Positions 1-7,937 of a DNA stretch of 64,000 nt are shown here, one piece after another; within the stretch, counting starts at the first letter, position 1, and each line of letters opens with the position of its first letter. The notes beneath the pieces are model-generated. The model did no database searches, was not told the DNA's origin, and saw only the letters and a list, made by a program, of their open reading frames with translations. A program made the position numbers and the translations under genes. The DNA is taken from assembly GCA_910585625.1 (NCBI GenBank), contig CAJUFQ010000021.1, positions 1 through 64,000 on the forward strand, written 5' to 3'. This DNA is from an uncultured Lachnospiraceae bacterium (GTDB lineage Bacteria > Bacillota > Clostridia > Lachnospirales > Lachnospiraceae).

Positions 1-166
1 CAGCGACAGCTTACATAGTATATCATGCTGTCCTGTTCCTGTCAAGCACTTTTTTTATTTATTTTTAACTCTCAAGTGCTGTCCTCAGCAACGAATGTTA
101 TCTTACCACGTTTATTTTCCATTGTCAACCAATTTTGACAAAAAAATATTAATTTTTTAATGCCGC
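1..166. other. AT-rich intergenic stretch
   Basis: No gene is visible downstream of map. A weak inverted repeat (AGCACTT near 45, AAGTGCT near 74) flanks a T-rich stretch and might act in termination, but the loop is long and the case is weak. Confidence 0.3.
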
Positions 167-946
167 TCAATAAGCCAGGATTTCATAGCCTGTTTCTGTC
201 ACTGCCACTGTCACTTCCCACTGGGCTGACAACTTGCCGTCCAAGGTATAAACCGTCCAATGGTTGCCGCCATCTATATAAATTTGGTTTCGCCCCTGGT
301 TTACCATCGGTTCTATCGTAAACACCATTCCCGGAACGAACACAGCGCCGGTTCCGGCTTTGGAAACAAAACTGACAAACGGGTCTTCATGAAATTCCAG
401 TCCTACCCCATGCCCGCCAATCTGCCGCACAACTGTATAGCCGTTTTTTCTTGCATGGCGGTATACGGCATTCCCCATCGTCCCGAAGCAGTTTCCTGGA
501 AACACTTGTTTTATCCCGGCTTCCATGCATTCTTGCGTCACTGTCACTAAATGTTCTGCCTCTGGCTGTACCTTCCCAATACAAAACATCCTGGAAGCAT
601 CTGAAAAATAGCCTTGATATATGGTAGACACGTCTACATTTACGATGTCACCGTTTCTCAGCACGACCTCTCTGGAGGGAATGCCATGGCATACCTGCTG
701 GTTTACCGATGTACATACGCTTTTGGGAAAACCATTGAAATTCAATGGCGCCGGCATCCCGCCCAGCTCTCTTGTCTTGCCATAGACAATCTGGTTCACT
801 TCCTCTGTTGTCATCCCTGCCTGAATCTTATCTGCCACTGTATCCAGGACTTCTATATTACGCTTCCCGCTCTCCCGGATGCCATCTATCTGTTGTTTTG
901 TTTTGATTATTATATTCTGTAGTACCTTTTTCACTTCTTCCTCCAT
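167..946 (-). CDS. map: Methionine aminopeptidase, type I
   Basis: Removes the initiator methionine from nascent cytosolic proteins using a two-metal site. The 259-residue protein has the family landmarks in order: CHGIPS, the metal aspartates in NVDVSTIYQGYFSDASR, the metal histidine context GGHGVGLEFHEDP, and the metal glutamate in TIEPMV. Its length and the lack of an SH3-like N-terminal linker fit the short type Ia bacterial form. It starts at an ATG with AGAGG about 8 bases upstream and appears monocistronic, facing away from the divergent metal ATPase. The usual secY-adk-map ribosomal context is absent, so this may be a second, stand-alone map copy; that is inference. Confidence 0.93.
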   Translation of the reverse strand: MEEEVKKVLQNIIIKTKQQIDGIRESGKRNIEVLDTVADKIQAGMTTEEVNQIVYGKTRELGGMPAPLNFNGFPKSVCTSVNQQVCHGIPSREVVLRNGDIVNVDVSTIYQGYFSDASRMFCIGKVQPEAEHLVTVTQECMEAGIKQVFPGNCFGTMGNAVYRHARKNGYTVVRQIGGHGVGLEFHEDPFVSFVSKAGTGAVFVPGMVFTIEPMVNQGRNQIYIDGGNHWTVYTLDGKLSAQWEVTVAVTETGYEILAY

Positions 947-983
947 TCCGCGCGCCTCTTACACAAACTTCTCTTTCTTGTAC

Positions 984-989
984 ATTATA
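984..989 (-). promoter_or_regulatory. Candidate -10 of the map promoter
   Basis: On the minus strand a perfect TATAAT lies about 40 bases upstream of the methionine aminopeptidase start. The matching -35 region is poor, so only the -10 is called. Confidence 0.45.
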
Positions 990-1019
990 CACTTTTTTTG
1001 AAAATATCTACATACCCTA

Positions 1020-1071
1020 TTGACAAAAATGCCATTGATATAATTTAATATTCATATGAACAATTATTCAT
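1020..1071 (+). promoter_or_regulatory. Metal-ATPase promoter with SmtB/ArsR-type operator
   Basis: TTGACA (1020-1025) is followed 18 bases later by TTTAAT (1044-1049). Just downstream is ATGAACAATTATTCAT (1056-1071), which contains TGAA-N6-TTCA, the core of the 12-2-12 operators bound by SmtB/CzrA/ZiaR-type ArsR repressors. A second perfect dyad, TTCATATGAA (1051-1060), overlaps it. The placement suits metal-released repression of the downstream transporter. No ArsR-family gene is in the window. Confidence 0.6.
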
Positions 1072-1148
1072 TTATTGCCCAAGCAATCACACGCGTATCA
1101 TATATGACAAAAACACAATACTAGAAAATGACAAGGGAGGCACACTAT

Positions 1149-3542
1149 ATGAGTAAGATAAATAACAGAATTTACGCAAAAGCATATGGACATGACCAGG
1201 AAGAAGGTTGCTGTTGTTCGAATCACAGTCATGGGCATGAACATCACCACGAGCATGGGCATCACCACGAACATGAGCATCCTCATTGCCACGAGCATGG
1301 GCATCAGCCACCGGAAGATACCAAACATCCAGACGCATTTATGGCAGATGGCGTAAAACTCATCTGCCTGTTAGAAAATCTCGGATGTGCAAACTGTGCG
1401 GCAAAAATGGAAAGCCGCATCAATGACCTTCCTGAGGTTAACGCCGCAACCCTGACATTCACGACCAAACAGCTGCGAGTCTCCATAACGCCGGAGGCCG
1501 CAAAAAAGGAAGATGCGCTGATTGCAAAATTCCAGGAAATCTGTACTTCTATCGAACAAGACGTGACAGTGACAAAGCAGCACTCTTACCAAAAGGGGAA
1601 AAAAGCTCTGGGGAAACAAGAACACGAAGGAAAAAAACGTAAGTTCAGAGAACATCAGGCAGACCTTGCCGCCATCATTTCCGGTGCCTTGCTGTTCGTG
1701 GCCGGAGAACTCCTCGAACAGGCTGCCCTCACAGATCCCTGGGTATCAGCAGCCATCTTTGTAGCTGCTTATGTCATCCTTGGCGGTCAGATAGTTGCCA
1801 CTGCTCTCAAAAACCTCGCCAGAGGACAGATATTTGATGAAAATTTCCTGATGAGCCTTGCCACTTTAGGTGCTTTTGCCATCGGAGATTTTGCAGAAGC
1901 AGTAGGCGTCATGCTATTTTACCGTATTGGAGAGTATTTTGAGGAAGCTGCCGTTTCCCGCAGCCGTTCCCAGATTATGGACGCCGTGGATTTGCGTCCG
2001 GAAACAGTAAACCTCATCGCCAATGGCTCAGTCAAAACAATTCCTGCGCAGCAGGCAAGCATCGGCGATATGCTGCTTGTCCGCCCCGGAGACCGCATTC
2101 CTTTGGATGGAACTATCGTGGAGGGTGAAAGCCGACTGGATACTTCGCCGATCACCGGGGAACCTGTCCCCGTAAAAGCTGTTGCCGGCAATGCCGTCAC
2201 CTCCGGCTGCATCAACATCTCAGGGCAATTAAAAATCCGTGCGGAAAAAAATCTGGAGAATTCGATGGTCACAAGAATTTTGGACTCTGTGGAGAATGCT
2301 GCTGCCAGCAAACCTAAGATTGACCGCTTCATCACACGGTTTTCCAGAGTATATACACCCATTGTCGTTGTTACAGCCCTCGCTACTGCCATAATTCCTT
2401 CCCTGATTTCCGGGGACTGGAACCATTGGGTCTATACTGCCTTGACTTTCCTCGTCATCAGCTGCCCATGCGCGCTGGTACTGAGCGTTCCCCTGGCCTT
2501 TTTCTCAGGTATCGGAGCCGGGTCCAAAAAGGGAATTCTGTTTAAGGGCGGCGTATCCATGGAAGCTCTGAAACATATTTCTGCTGTTGTCATGGACAAA
2601 ACCGGAACCATCACCAAAGGGAATTTTGCCGTCCAGCAAATCCTCCCATATCCCGGGCCGTCAGGCACAGATGGAGAAATGCCTGCAACTAACGTAACTT
2701 ACAGCCAAAAGGAACTGCTTGCCCTCTGCGCCAGCTGCGAACAGCAATCGAGCCATCCCATTGCGGTCAGCATTACCGCTGCTGCAAAGGAACAGAACTT
2801 ATCTCTGGAGGCCCCTGCTGCTTTAAAGGAAATTGCCGGCCACGGCATCCAAGCGGAACTTTCCGCAGGCACAGTACTTACCGGCAACCGGAAGCTTATG
2901 GACAAATTCCAGGTAAAGCTTCCTGAAAATATCGAAATTTCTTTTGGCACTCAGGTTCTTGTAGCAGTAAACGGCGTTTTTGCAGGGCATCTGCTGATTT
3001 CTGACACGCTTAAGCCAGAGTCCCAAGATGCCATTGCTTCCCTCAGACGCCAAGGCATCCTGACAGCTATGTTAACGGGGGACTCGTCCGAAAGCGCCCA
3101 GGCGGTGGCAAAAGAAGCTGGAATCGATGAAGTGCATGCCCGCCTGCTGCCAGAAGAAAAATTATTCAAGCTTCAGGAACTTCGCCGCAGGCATGGCTCT
3201 GTGATGTTTGTAGGCGACGGCATCAATGACGCTCCGGTGCTTGCCGGCGCAGATGTCGGGGCTGCCATGGGCAGCGGCGCAGACGCTGCCATCGAAGCTG
3301 CTGATGTTGTGTTTATGACATCCAATATGCAGGCTGTCCCCCAGGCTATTTCCATTGCAAAGACAGCTACGAGGATTGCATGGCAGAATGTGGCATTCGC
3401 ACTAGCCGTCAAGGCGCTGGTCATGGTGCTTGGGCTGACCGGGCATGCGTCCATGTGGATGGCTGTCTTCGCCGACAGCGGAGTTGCCATGCTCTGTGTT
3501 CTAAATTCTGTTCGGACGCTCTATCGCAGAACGGATAAATGA
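1149..3542 (+). CDS. P1B-type heavy-metal-transporting ATPase (Zn/Cd/Pb type)
   Basis: Membrane pump exporting soft divalent metals, most likely Zn2+/Cd2+/Pb2+. The 797-residue protein opens with a metal-sensor-like His-rich tract (about residues 20-55), then one HMA domain with GCANC, membrane helices with the CPC motif (ISCPCALV), the phosphorylation site DKTGT, the nucleotide-binding HP motif (SSHPIA), the GDGINDAPVLAGADVG hinge, and a last helix with an Asp-Ser-Gly and downstream Asn, the P1B-2 pattern. The start at 1149 is preferred because AGGGAGG lies 8 bases upstream; an upstream in-frame ATG at 1128 has no ribosome site. It is monocistronic behind an SmtB-like operator. Copper specificity is unlikely because the CPC and last-helix pattern fit the Zn group. 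Confidence 0.93.
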   Translation: MSKINNRIYAKAYGHDQEEGCCCSNHSHGHEHHHEHGHHHEHEHPHCHEHGHQPPEDTKHPDAFMADGVKLICLLENLGCANCAAKMESRINDLPEVNAATLTFTTKQLRVSITPEAAKKEDALIAKFQEICTSIEQDVTVTKQHSYQKGKKALGKQEHEGKKRKFREHQADLAAIISGALLFVAGELLEQAALTDPWVSAAIFVAAYVILGGQIVATALKNLARGQIFDENFLMSLATLGAFAIGDFAEAVGVMLFYRIGEYFEEAAVSRSRSQIMDAVDLRPETVNLIANGSVKTIPAQQASIGDMLLVRPGDRIPLDGTIVEGESRLDTSPITGEPVPVKAVAGNAVTSGCINISGQLKIRAEKNLENSMVTRILDSVENAAASKPKIDRFITRFSRVYTPIVVVTALATAIIPSLISGDWNHWVYTALTFLVISCPCALVLSVPLAFFSGIGAGSKKGILFKGGVSMEALKHISAVVMDKTGTITKGNFAVQQILPYPGPSGTDGEMPATNVTYSQKELLALCASCEQQSSHPIAVSITAAAKEQNLSLEAPAALKEIAGHGIQAELSAGTVLTGNRKLMDKFQVKLPENIEISFGTQVLVAVNGVFAGHLLISDTLKPESQDAIASLRRQGILTAMLTGDSSESAQAVAKEAGIDEVHARLLPEEKLFKLQELRRRHGSVMFVGDGINDAPVLAGADVGAAMGSGADAAIEAADVVFMTSNMQAVPQAISIAKTATRIAWQNVAFALAVKALVMVLGLTGHASMWMAVFADSGVAMLCVLNSVRTLYRRTDK

Positions 3543-3571
3543 GCATTATTCCCTAACACCCTCATCTATGG

Positions 3572-3598
3572 CTAACCGGACATCCGGCGGGTATCCGT
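3572..3598. repeat. Short fragment of a dispersed intergenic repeat
   Basis: GGACATCCGGCGGGTATCCG between the ATPase and deoC closely matches GGACATCCAACGGATATCCG at 32123-32142, inside the fuller repeat copy near 32.1 kb. Only this short block is shared, so it may be a decayed copy. Confidence 0.4.
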
Positions 3599-3658
3599 AA
3601 GTTCCATTCAAGAAAATGCAAAATGGAAAACCTGGACGCTTTTCCGTCTCAAATACCA

Positions 3659-4315
3659 TCATAATGATTCACTTCTTGCTATTTTTACAAGCCGGCTGGT
3701 TCCCAGCCGGTCCGCCCCCAGGCGGATAAATTCTTCTGCGTCCGCAAAGCTTGCAATGCCTCCCGCTGCCTTAATCTGAATGCCCTGCCCCACATTTGCA
3801 GCAAAAAGCTTTACGTCTGCAAACGTAGCTCCGGCGTCCGAAAACCCTGTGGAGGTCTTGATAAAGTCTGCTCCGGCATCTGTCACAACCTTACACATCC
3901 TGATTTTTTCATCTTCTGTCAGCAAGCATGTCTCAATGATGACTTTCAGAATCTTGCCCTGGCAAGCCTGCCTGAGGATGCGTATCTCCTCCTCCACGCA
4001 ATCAAACCTTTTCTCTTTCACCCACCCAAGATTAATCACCATGTCAATTTCATCTGCGCCGTTTTGGATGGCATCTACAGCCTCAAATTCTTTTACCTTG
4101 GTGGTTTGGTAGCCATTAGGAAAGCCGATTACCGTACAGACTTTTACGTTCCCTGCCAGATAGTCTCTCGCCTGTTTTACATATGCAGGCGGAATGCAGA
4201 CCGACGCCGTACCAAAAGCTACCGCATCATCGCAAATCTGCCTGATTTCCTCCCAGGTTGCCGTCTGTACCAGCAATGTATGGTCTACCTTCGATAAAAT
4301 TTCTGTCCTGTCCAT
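3659..4315 (-). CDS. deoC: Deoxyribose-phosphate aldolase
   Basis: Class I aldolase cleaving 2-deoxyribose 5-phosphate to glyceraldehyde 3-phosphate and acetaldehyde in deoxynucleoside catabolism. The 218-residue TIM barrel contains the Schiff-base lysine in DFIKTSTGF, the preceding IIETCLL strand, and AAGGIASF near the end. The start at 4315 is chosen because AGGAGGAA sits about 7 bases upstream; a longer frame to 4339 overlaps radA and lacks such a site. It begins about a dozen bases after the radA stop, so the two are probably cotranscribed although functionally unrelated. Confidence 0.95.
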   Translation of the reverse strand: MDRTEILSKVDHTLLVQTATWEEIRQICDDAVAFGTASVCIPPAYVKQARDYLAGNVKVCTVIGFPNGYQTTKVKEFEAVDAIQNGADEIDMVINLGWVKEKRFDCVEEEIRILRQACQGKILKVIIETCLLTEDEKIRMCKVVTDAGADFIKTSTGFSDAGATFADVKLFAANVGQGIQIKAAGGIASFADAEEFIRLGADRLGTSRLVKIARSESL

Positions 4316-4326
4316 AATAGTTCCTC

Positions 4327-5697
4327 CTATCCTATCCATCCGATTGCTTCCCGGATATTATCTACGCCGATAATTTTGATGCCTTTCGTATCCGTCAGTC
4401 CCGGTATACTGACTTTGGGCAAGATGCAGGATGTAAATCCCAGTTTCTTCGCTTCTGATACGCGCTGCTGCGCCATGTTCACCGCACGTACTTCACCGCT
4501 TAAGCCAACCTCGCCAAAAAAGATGATTTTCTCATCAATGGCCTTATCCTTGAAGCTGGAGGCAAGAGCCATGACAATCCCCAGGTCGATTGCCGGCTCA
4601 TTCATGCGGATCCCTCCCGCAATGTTGACATAAGCATCGCTGCCCGATAGGGCAAGCCCGCCCCTCTTTTCCAGCACTGCCATCAGTAGATTGACCCTGG
4701 TCAAATCCGTACCTGCCGCCGTCCTTCTCGGTATCCCGAAATTACTGTGGCATACTAAAGCCTGAATCTCAACCAAAACCGGCCGCGTGCCTTCCATGGA
4801 ACAGGCAACGACAGAGCCTGACGCTCCCTCTGGCTTCCCGTTCAGCATAAATTCTGAAGGGTTTTCCACTTCCTGCAATCCGGCCTCCCGCATTTCAAAC
4901 ACCCCGATTTCATTCGTTGATCCGAAACGGTTTTTCACACCCCGCAGAATCCGGTAAGAAGCATGGCGATCCCCCTCAAAGTAGAGTACGGTGTCCACCA
5001 TATGCTCCAAAACCCTTGGCCCGGCTACAACGCCTTCTTTCGTCACATGCCCTACAATAAACACCGTGATATCCATTCCCTTCGCAATCTGCAGCAGACG
5101 TGCCGTAGTTTCCCGCACCTGGGAAACGCTGCCTGGCGCCGACCCGACATCCTCACTGTACATGGTCTGTATAGAATCAATGACCACTGTCTGAGGCTTT
5201 TCCCTGCCGATTACCTGTTCAATGCGTTCCAAGCTGGTATCGCAGAACAGCTGCAGCCGATCTGTAAAATACCCAATCCGCTGTGCGCGCATTTTAATCT
5301 GTTGTAACGATTCCTCCCCCGATATGTATAAGACATCCTTCGTCTCCGCCAGGTTCTTGCAGACTTGAAGCAACAGCGTAGATTTACCGATTCCAGGATC
5401 CCCTCCCACCAACACAAGGGAACCTGGGACAATACCTCCCCCCAGCACCCGATCCAGTTCCTGAAATCCTGTCTTCAGCCGTTCTTTTGCTTGCATATCA
5501 ATTTCTGAAATCTTTGCCGGCTTAAGCTCCTCATTCCCTCCCGGCGCTGCTTTTACCTTCCCCGCAGACTTTTTTTCCACCACCTCTTCCACGAATGAAT
5601 TCCATTCCCGGCATCCAGGGCATTGCCCCATCCACTTTGAGGATTCGTACCCGCAAGACTGGCAGAAATAAATGCTTACTTTCTTGCCTTTTGCCAT
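4327..5697 (-). CDS. radA: DNA repair protein RadA/Sms
   Basis: Hexameric DnaB-like ATPase that promotes branch migration during homologous recombination and repair. The 456-residue protein has the N-terminal zinc finger (CQSCG and CPGC), a RecA-like core with Walker A GGDPGIGKST, the RadA signature KNRFGSTNEIG, and a C-terminal Lon-protease-like domain. Its length is normal for the family. AAGGAGC lies about 12 bases upstream of the ATG. It leads a two-gene unit with deoC. Confidence 0.96.
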   Translation of the reverse strand: MAKGKKVSIYFCQSCGYESSKWMGQCPGCREWNSFVEEVVEKKSAGKVKAAPGGNEELKPAKISEIDMQAKERLKTGFQELDRVLGGGIVPGSLVLVGGDPGIGKSTLLLQVCKNLAETKDVLYISGEESLQQIKMRAQRIGYFTDRLQLFCDTSLERIEQVIGREKPQTVVIDSIQTMYSEDVGSAPGSVSQVRETTARLLQIAKGMDITVFIVGHVTKEGVVAGPRVLEHMVDTVLYFEGDRHASYRILRGVKNRFGSTNEIGVFEMREAGLQEVENPSEFMLNGKPEGASGSVVACSMEGTRPVLVEIQALVCHSNFGIPRRTAAGTDLTRVNLLMAVLEKRGGLALSGSDAYVNIAGGIRMNEPAIDLGIVMALASSFKDKAIDEKIIFFGEVGLSGEVRAVNMAQQRVSEAKKLGFTSCILPKVSIPGLTDTKGIKIIGVDNIREAIGWIG

Positions 5698-5730
5698 TTC
5701 TACTTATAGCTCCTTTCCTACCAGAATGAA

Positions 5731-5957
5731 CAAAGTGGGCAAGCCCACTTCAACCCCCTTCCCCCATTCACAAGGGATCGGCTTGCACACTTTGACGCGC
5801 CGAGTGCAGATTTGTCCTAAGGGGTACCAGGCTTGCCTGGGGGATTCCTTAAGACAGTCACACAGTGACATTTTCCATTCACACAAGTGTGCATATCAAT
5901 TTTCTTCTATTAGGAAAGCACTTTCACGCTCTAGCGTGACAAGGTATTTCCTATAGA
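5731..5957. repeat. Dispersed intergenic repeat, copy A
   Basis: This copy and the one at 32078-32260 share ordered blocks: a C-rich CCCCCTTCCCCC stretch, TTGCACACTTTGACGCGCC, then GTGCATAT followed by CTTTCACG and an ACAA-G-ATTTC end. Copy A has an extra middle part including a GGCTTGCC inverted repeat. It has no ORF of substance. The stretch is otherwise empty of genes. Confidence 0.6.
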
Positions 5958-5960
5958 ATT

Positions 5961-6016
5961 AAGAAAAGAGTGTCCTGAAAGCCTGCCTGTTCCCGGCCAT
6001 TCGGACACCCTTCTTT
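5961..6016 (-). terminator. Rho-independent terminator of the 6.0-6.45 kb gene
   Basis: On the minus strand AAGGGTGTCC pairs with GGACACTCTT across a loop of about 25 bases, directly followed by TTTTCTT. It lies just past the stop codon at 6034. Confidence 0.6.
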
Positions 6017-6033
6017 GAATCTTAAGCTACTGT

Positions 6034-6450
6034 TTACCCAATTTTTTCGATTTTGACTGCAACCGGCTTATCTTCGCTCAATTCCACTGAAAGACTGAGC
6101 TTTCCTCCCAAGTTCGTCTTCATCTGACCGGCATCTACATTATCCACCAAAACTTTGTATTCTTTCTGCTCTTCCAGTTCCAGCGTAATCTGCGCGTCTT
6201 CCGTCCCCTCTACCTGAAACGACACGCCACTGTCCGTCACCTTAAGCTGGCTCACTGCAGTTCCCGGAACGGATTCATACACAAACATGCCATTGCGTTC
6301 AAGCTTGGTAATCTCCTTAAAAGTCTTGACCTTATACAAATCCCCACCAAATTCAAAGTTATCTGCCTTTGACTTGGAATTCAGCTTATAATTCCCAAAA
6401 CTGAGGGCTTCACCATTGTCAATGCGGATCAATTCTTCTACTACAGCCAT
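6034..6450 (-). CDS. Conserved small protein of the 'endosialidase-like' Lachnospiraceae family
   Basis: A 138-residue soluble protein without signal peptide or membrane segment. Recognisable traits are the N-terminal MAVVEELIR, the block YKVKTFKEITKLERNGMFVY, and the C-terminal MKTNLGGKLSLSVEL. From memory, homologues in related genomes carry the label 'endosialidase', but nothing in the sequence shows a sialidase catalytic site, so the label should not be read as function. The start at 6450 follows AGGAGGAAAG by a few bases; an upstream in-frame ATG at 6486 lacks such a site. It sits alone with its own terminator. Function unknown. Confidence 0.8.
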   Translation of the reverse strand: MAVVEELIRIDNGEALSFGNYKLNSKSKADNFEFGGDLYKVKTFKEITKLERNGMFVYESVPGTAVSQLKVTDSGVSFQVEGTEDAQITLELEEQKEYKVLVDNVDAGQMKTNLGGKLSLSVELSEDKPVAVKIEKIG

Positions 6451-6575
6451 ATTACTTTCCTCCTGTTGCAATCTGCGCTCTCGCAAATGTAAATATTTTT
6501 CCCGGGCAGAAGCCTCCTGGCCCCTCCTGGTTCCTCAGGTCAAATTATACCATACCCCTCCCCTTTCGGCTAGTC

Positions 6576-7922
6576 TTATTTCCACATAATTGTCGTATTT
6601 TTTTGTATCTTATCAGAAAAATCAAAATCCCAATGTCCGGACTTTTCAGGCTTCAATATTGGCTTTTGGGCTTGTTTGCCACCCTTAACCGTCTGTGTCG
6701 CAAAAACCTCTCCCTGATATATAAATGTTACTGTATATTCTTTTGCCTGCCCAACTCCAGGGTTGCTGCCCGGTGTTGTCCCTGGCGTCGTCCCCGGGTT
6801 CGTTCCTGGCGTCGTCCCCGGATTACCGCCCGGCGTTGTCCCCGGGTTCGTTCCTGGCGTCGTCCCCGGATTACTGCCCGGCGTTGTCCCCGGGTTTATT
6901 CCTGACGTTGTCCCGGAATGATTATTATTCGTGTTTCCCGGTGTTCGTGTATATCCGTTACCGCTTGCGGTTCCCGTACTGCCGGAATACGCTGTCTGGC
7001 TGCCGCTATTTCCTGCACTGCCTGACTGATTTTCGGATTCCATGCCGCTTTCGGGTTCTTCAGACTCCAATCCGTCCGTGTCATTTTCTTCTGTATCTTC
7101 GTACAAATCTGCACTGTCCTCAGTTTCCGCATCCCCGGATGCAGCGCCATCTTCCCAATCTTCTGTTTCCTGAATTAATCCGCTCAGCTCTTCCTTTGAA
7201 ATACCAGTTACCGGTGCCTCACGCTCTGCAAGTTCAAGCAGGAAATCCAATGCCTGCAGCGGAAGGCTCTGGAAATCAATTTCTGCAGGATCCGTCAGGA
7301 CTGGCCCGGAAACGCTGTCGCCGACACATTCCGCTTCTTCCCCAGCAGCGATAAGAATTTCATCGCCTACTGTCCCATCCTCAAGAATAGGGCTCATAGA
7401 TACTTTCCCGGAGAATACGGATACCTTCGTATCGCATTCCTCTCCCTCGCTGTCTGTCACTTCCACACGGAAAATCGTACCGCGCACCGCCATCACGGAA
7501 TTCGGGGAATTGACCTCATATGTAGAATCCGAACTCAGCGGATTTTGGATTTCATTCGTTATAGCCCCCTGCACCAGCTCAATCTTCGTTTTGGAATCTT
7601 TGGCATTTCCTGCAGCTTCAATGGCAAGGATGCTGTTCTCCTCAACCATGGCATATTTATCGTCATCCAATTTGAGCCGCATGGAACTCCCGTCTTCCAC
7701 GGTAAGCCTGTCGCCGGATTCCAGATAAAGATTTTCTGCAGCTTTGATATTTCCGGCATCTTCACGTTCAATATTTGCCGTCCCTTCCATCTCATAGATA
7801 AGGATAGAGCGGTATAGCTCCTGCCCTTTCATGAAATGGCTGGCCACCAGTACAATTCCTCCAATAGCCACGACTGCCCCGCAAAGGAGTGCAGCCATCT
7901 TCATTCCTTTTGATTTCTGCAT
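6576..7922 (-). CDS. FecR-domain membrane protein with Pro/Thr/Gly repeats
   Basis: A 448-residue protein with one N-terminal membrane segment (about residues 9-30), a FecR-like extracytoplasmic domain (about 60-185, with the typical NSPNSVMAVRGTIFRVEV), an acidic linker, a low-complexity NPGTTPGT/NPGTTPGG tract (about 340-395), and a C-terminal InlB/Flg_new-like beta repeat beginning TVTFIYQGEVF. FecR domains are best known in signal transduction, but stand-alone versions accompany CHASE2 cyclases in other bacteria, as here. It lies 15 bases after the secreted repeat protein and is the last gene of the operon that includes the cyclase and HD-GYP protein. The ligand is unknown. Confidence 0.8.
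   Translation of the reverse strand: MQKSKGMKMAALLCGAVVAIGGIVLVASHFMKGQELYRSILIYEMEGTANIEREDAGNIKAAENLYLESGDRLTVEDGSSMRLKLDDDKYAMVEENSILAIEAAGNAKDSKTKIELVQGAITNEIQNPLSSDSTYEVNSPNSVMAVRGTIFRVEVTDSEGEECDTKVSVFSGKVSMSPILEDGTVGDEILIAAGEEAECVGDSVSGPVLTDPAEIDFQSLPLQALDFLLELAEREAPVTGISKEELSGLIQETEDWEDGAASGDAETEDSADLYEDTEENDTDGLESEEPESGMESENQSGSAGNSGSQTAYSGSTGTASGNGYTRTPGNTNNNHSGTTSGINPGTTPGSNPGTTPGTNPGTTPGGNPGTTPGTNPGTTPGTTPGSNPGVGQAKEYTVTFIYQGEVFATQTVKGGKQAQKPILKPEKSGHWDFDFSDKIQKNTTIMWK
6770..6905. repeat. Tandem coding repeat (NPGTTPG)
   Basis: GC-rich tandem copies of units built on CCCGGCGTTGTCCCCGGG encode the Asn-Pro-Gly-Thr-Thr-Pro-Gly tract of the FecR protein. They are likely to vary in number between strains. 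Confidence 0.7.
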
Positions 7923-7937
7923 GATAATCCCCCTGTC

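Noticed and set aside
1..166. Terminator after map
   Set aside because: The AGCACTT/AAGTGCT pairing has a long loop and no T-run in the right place for the minus strand.
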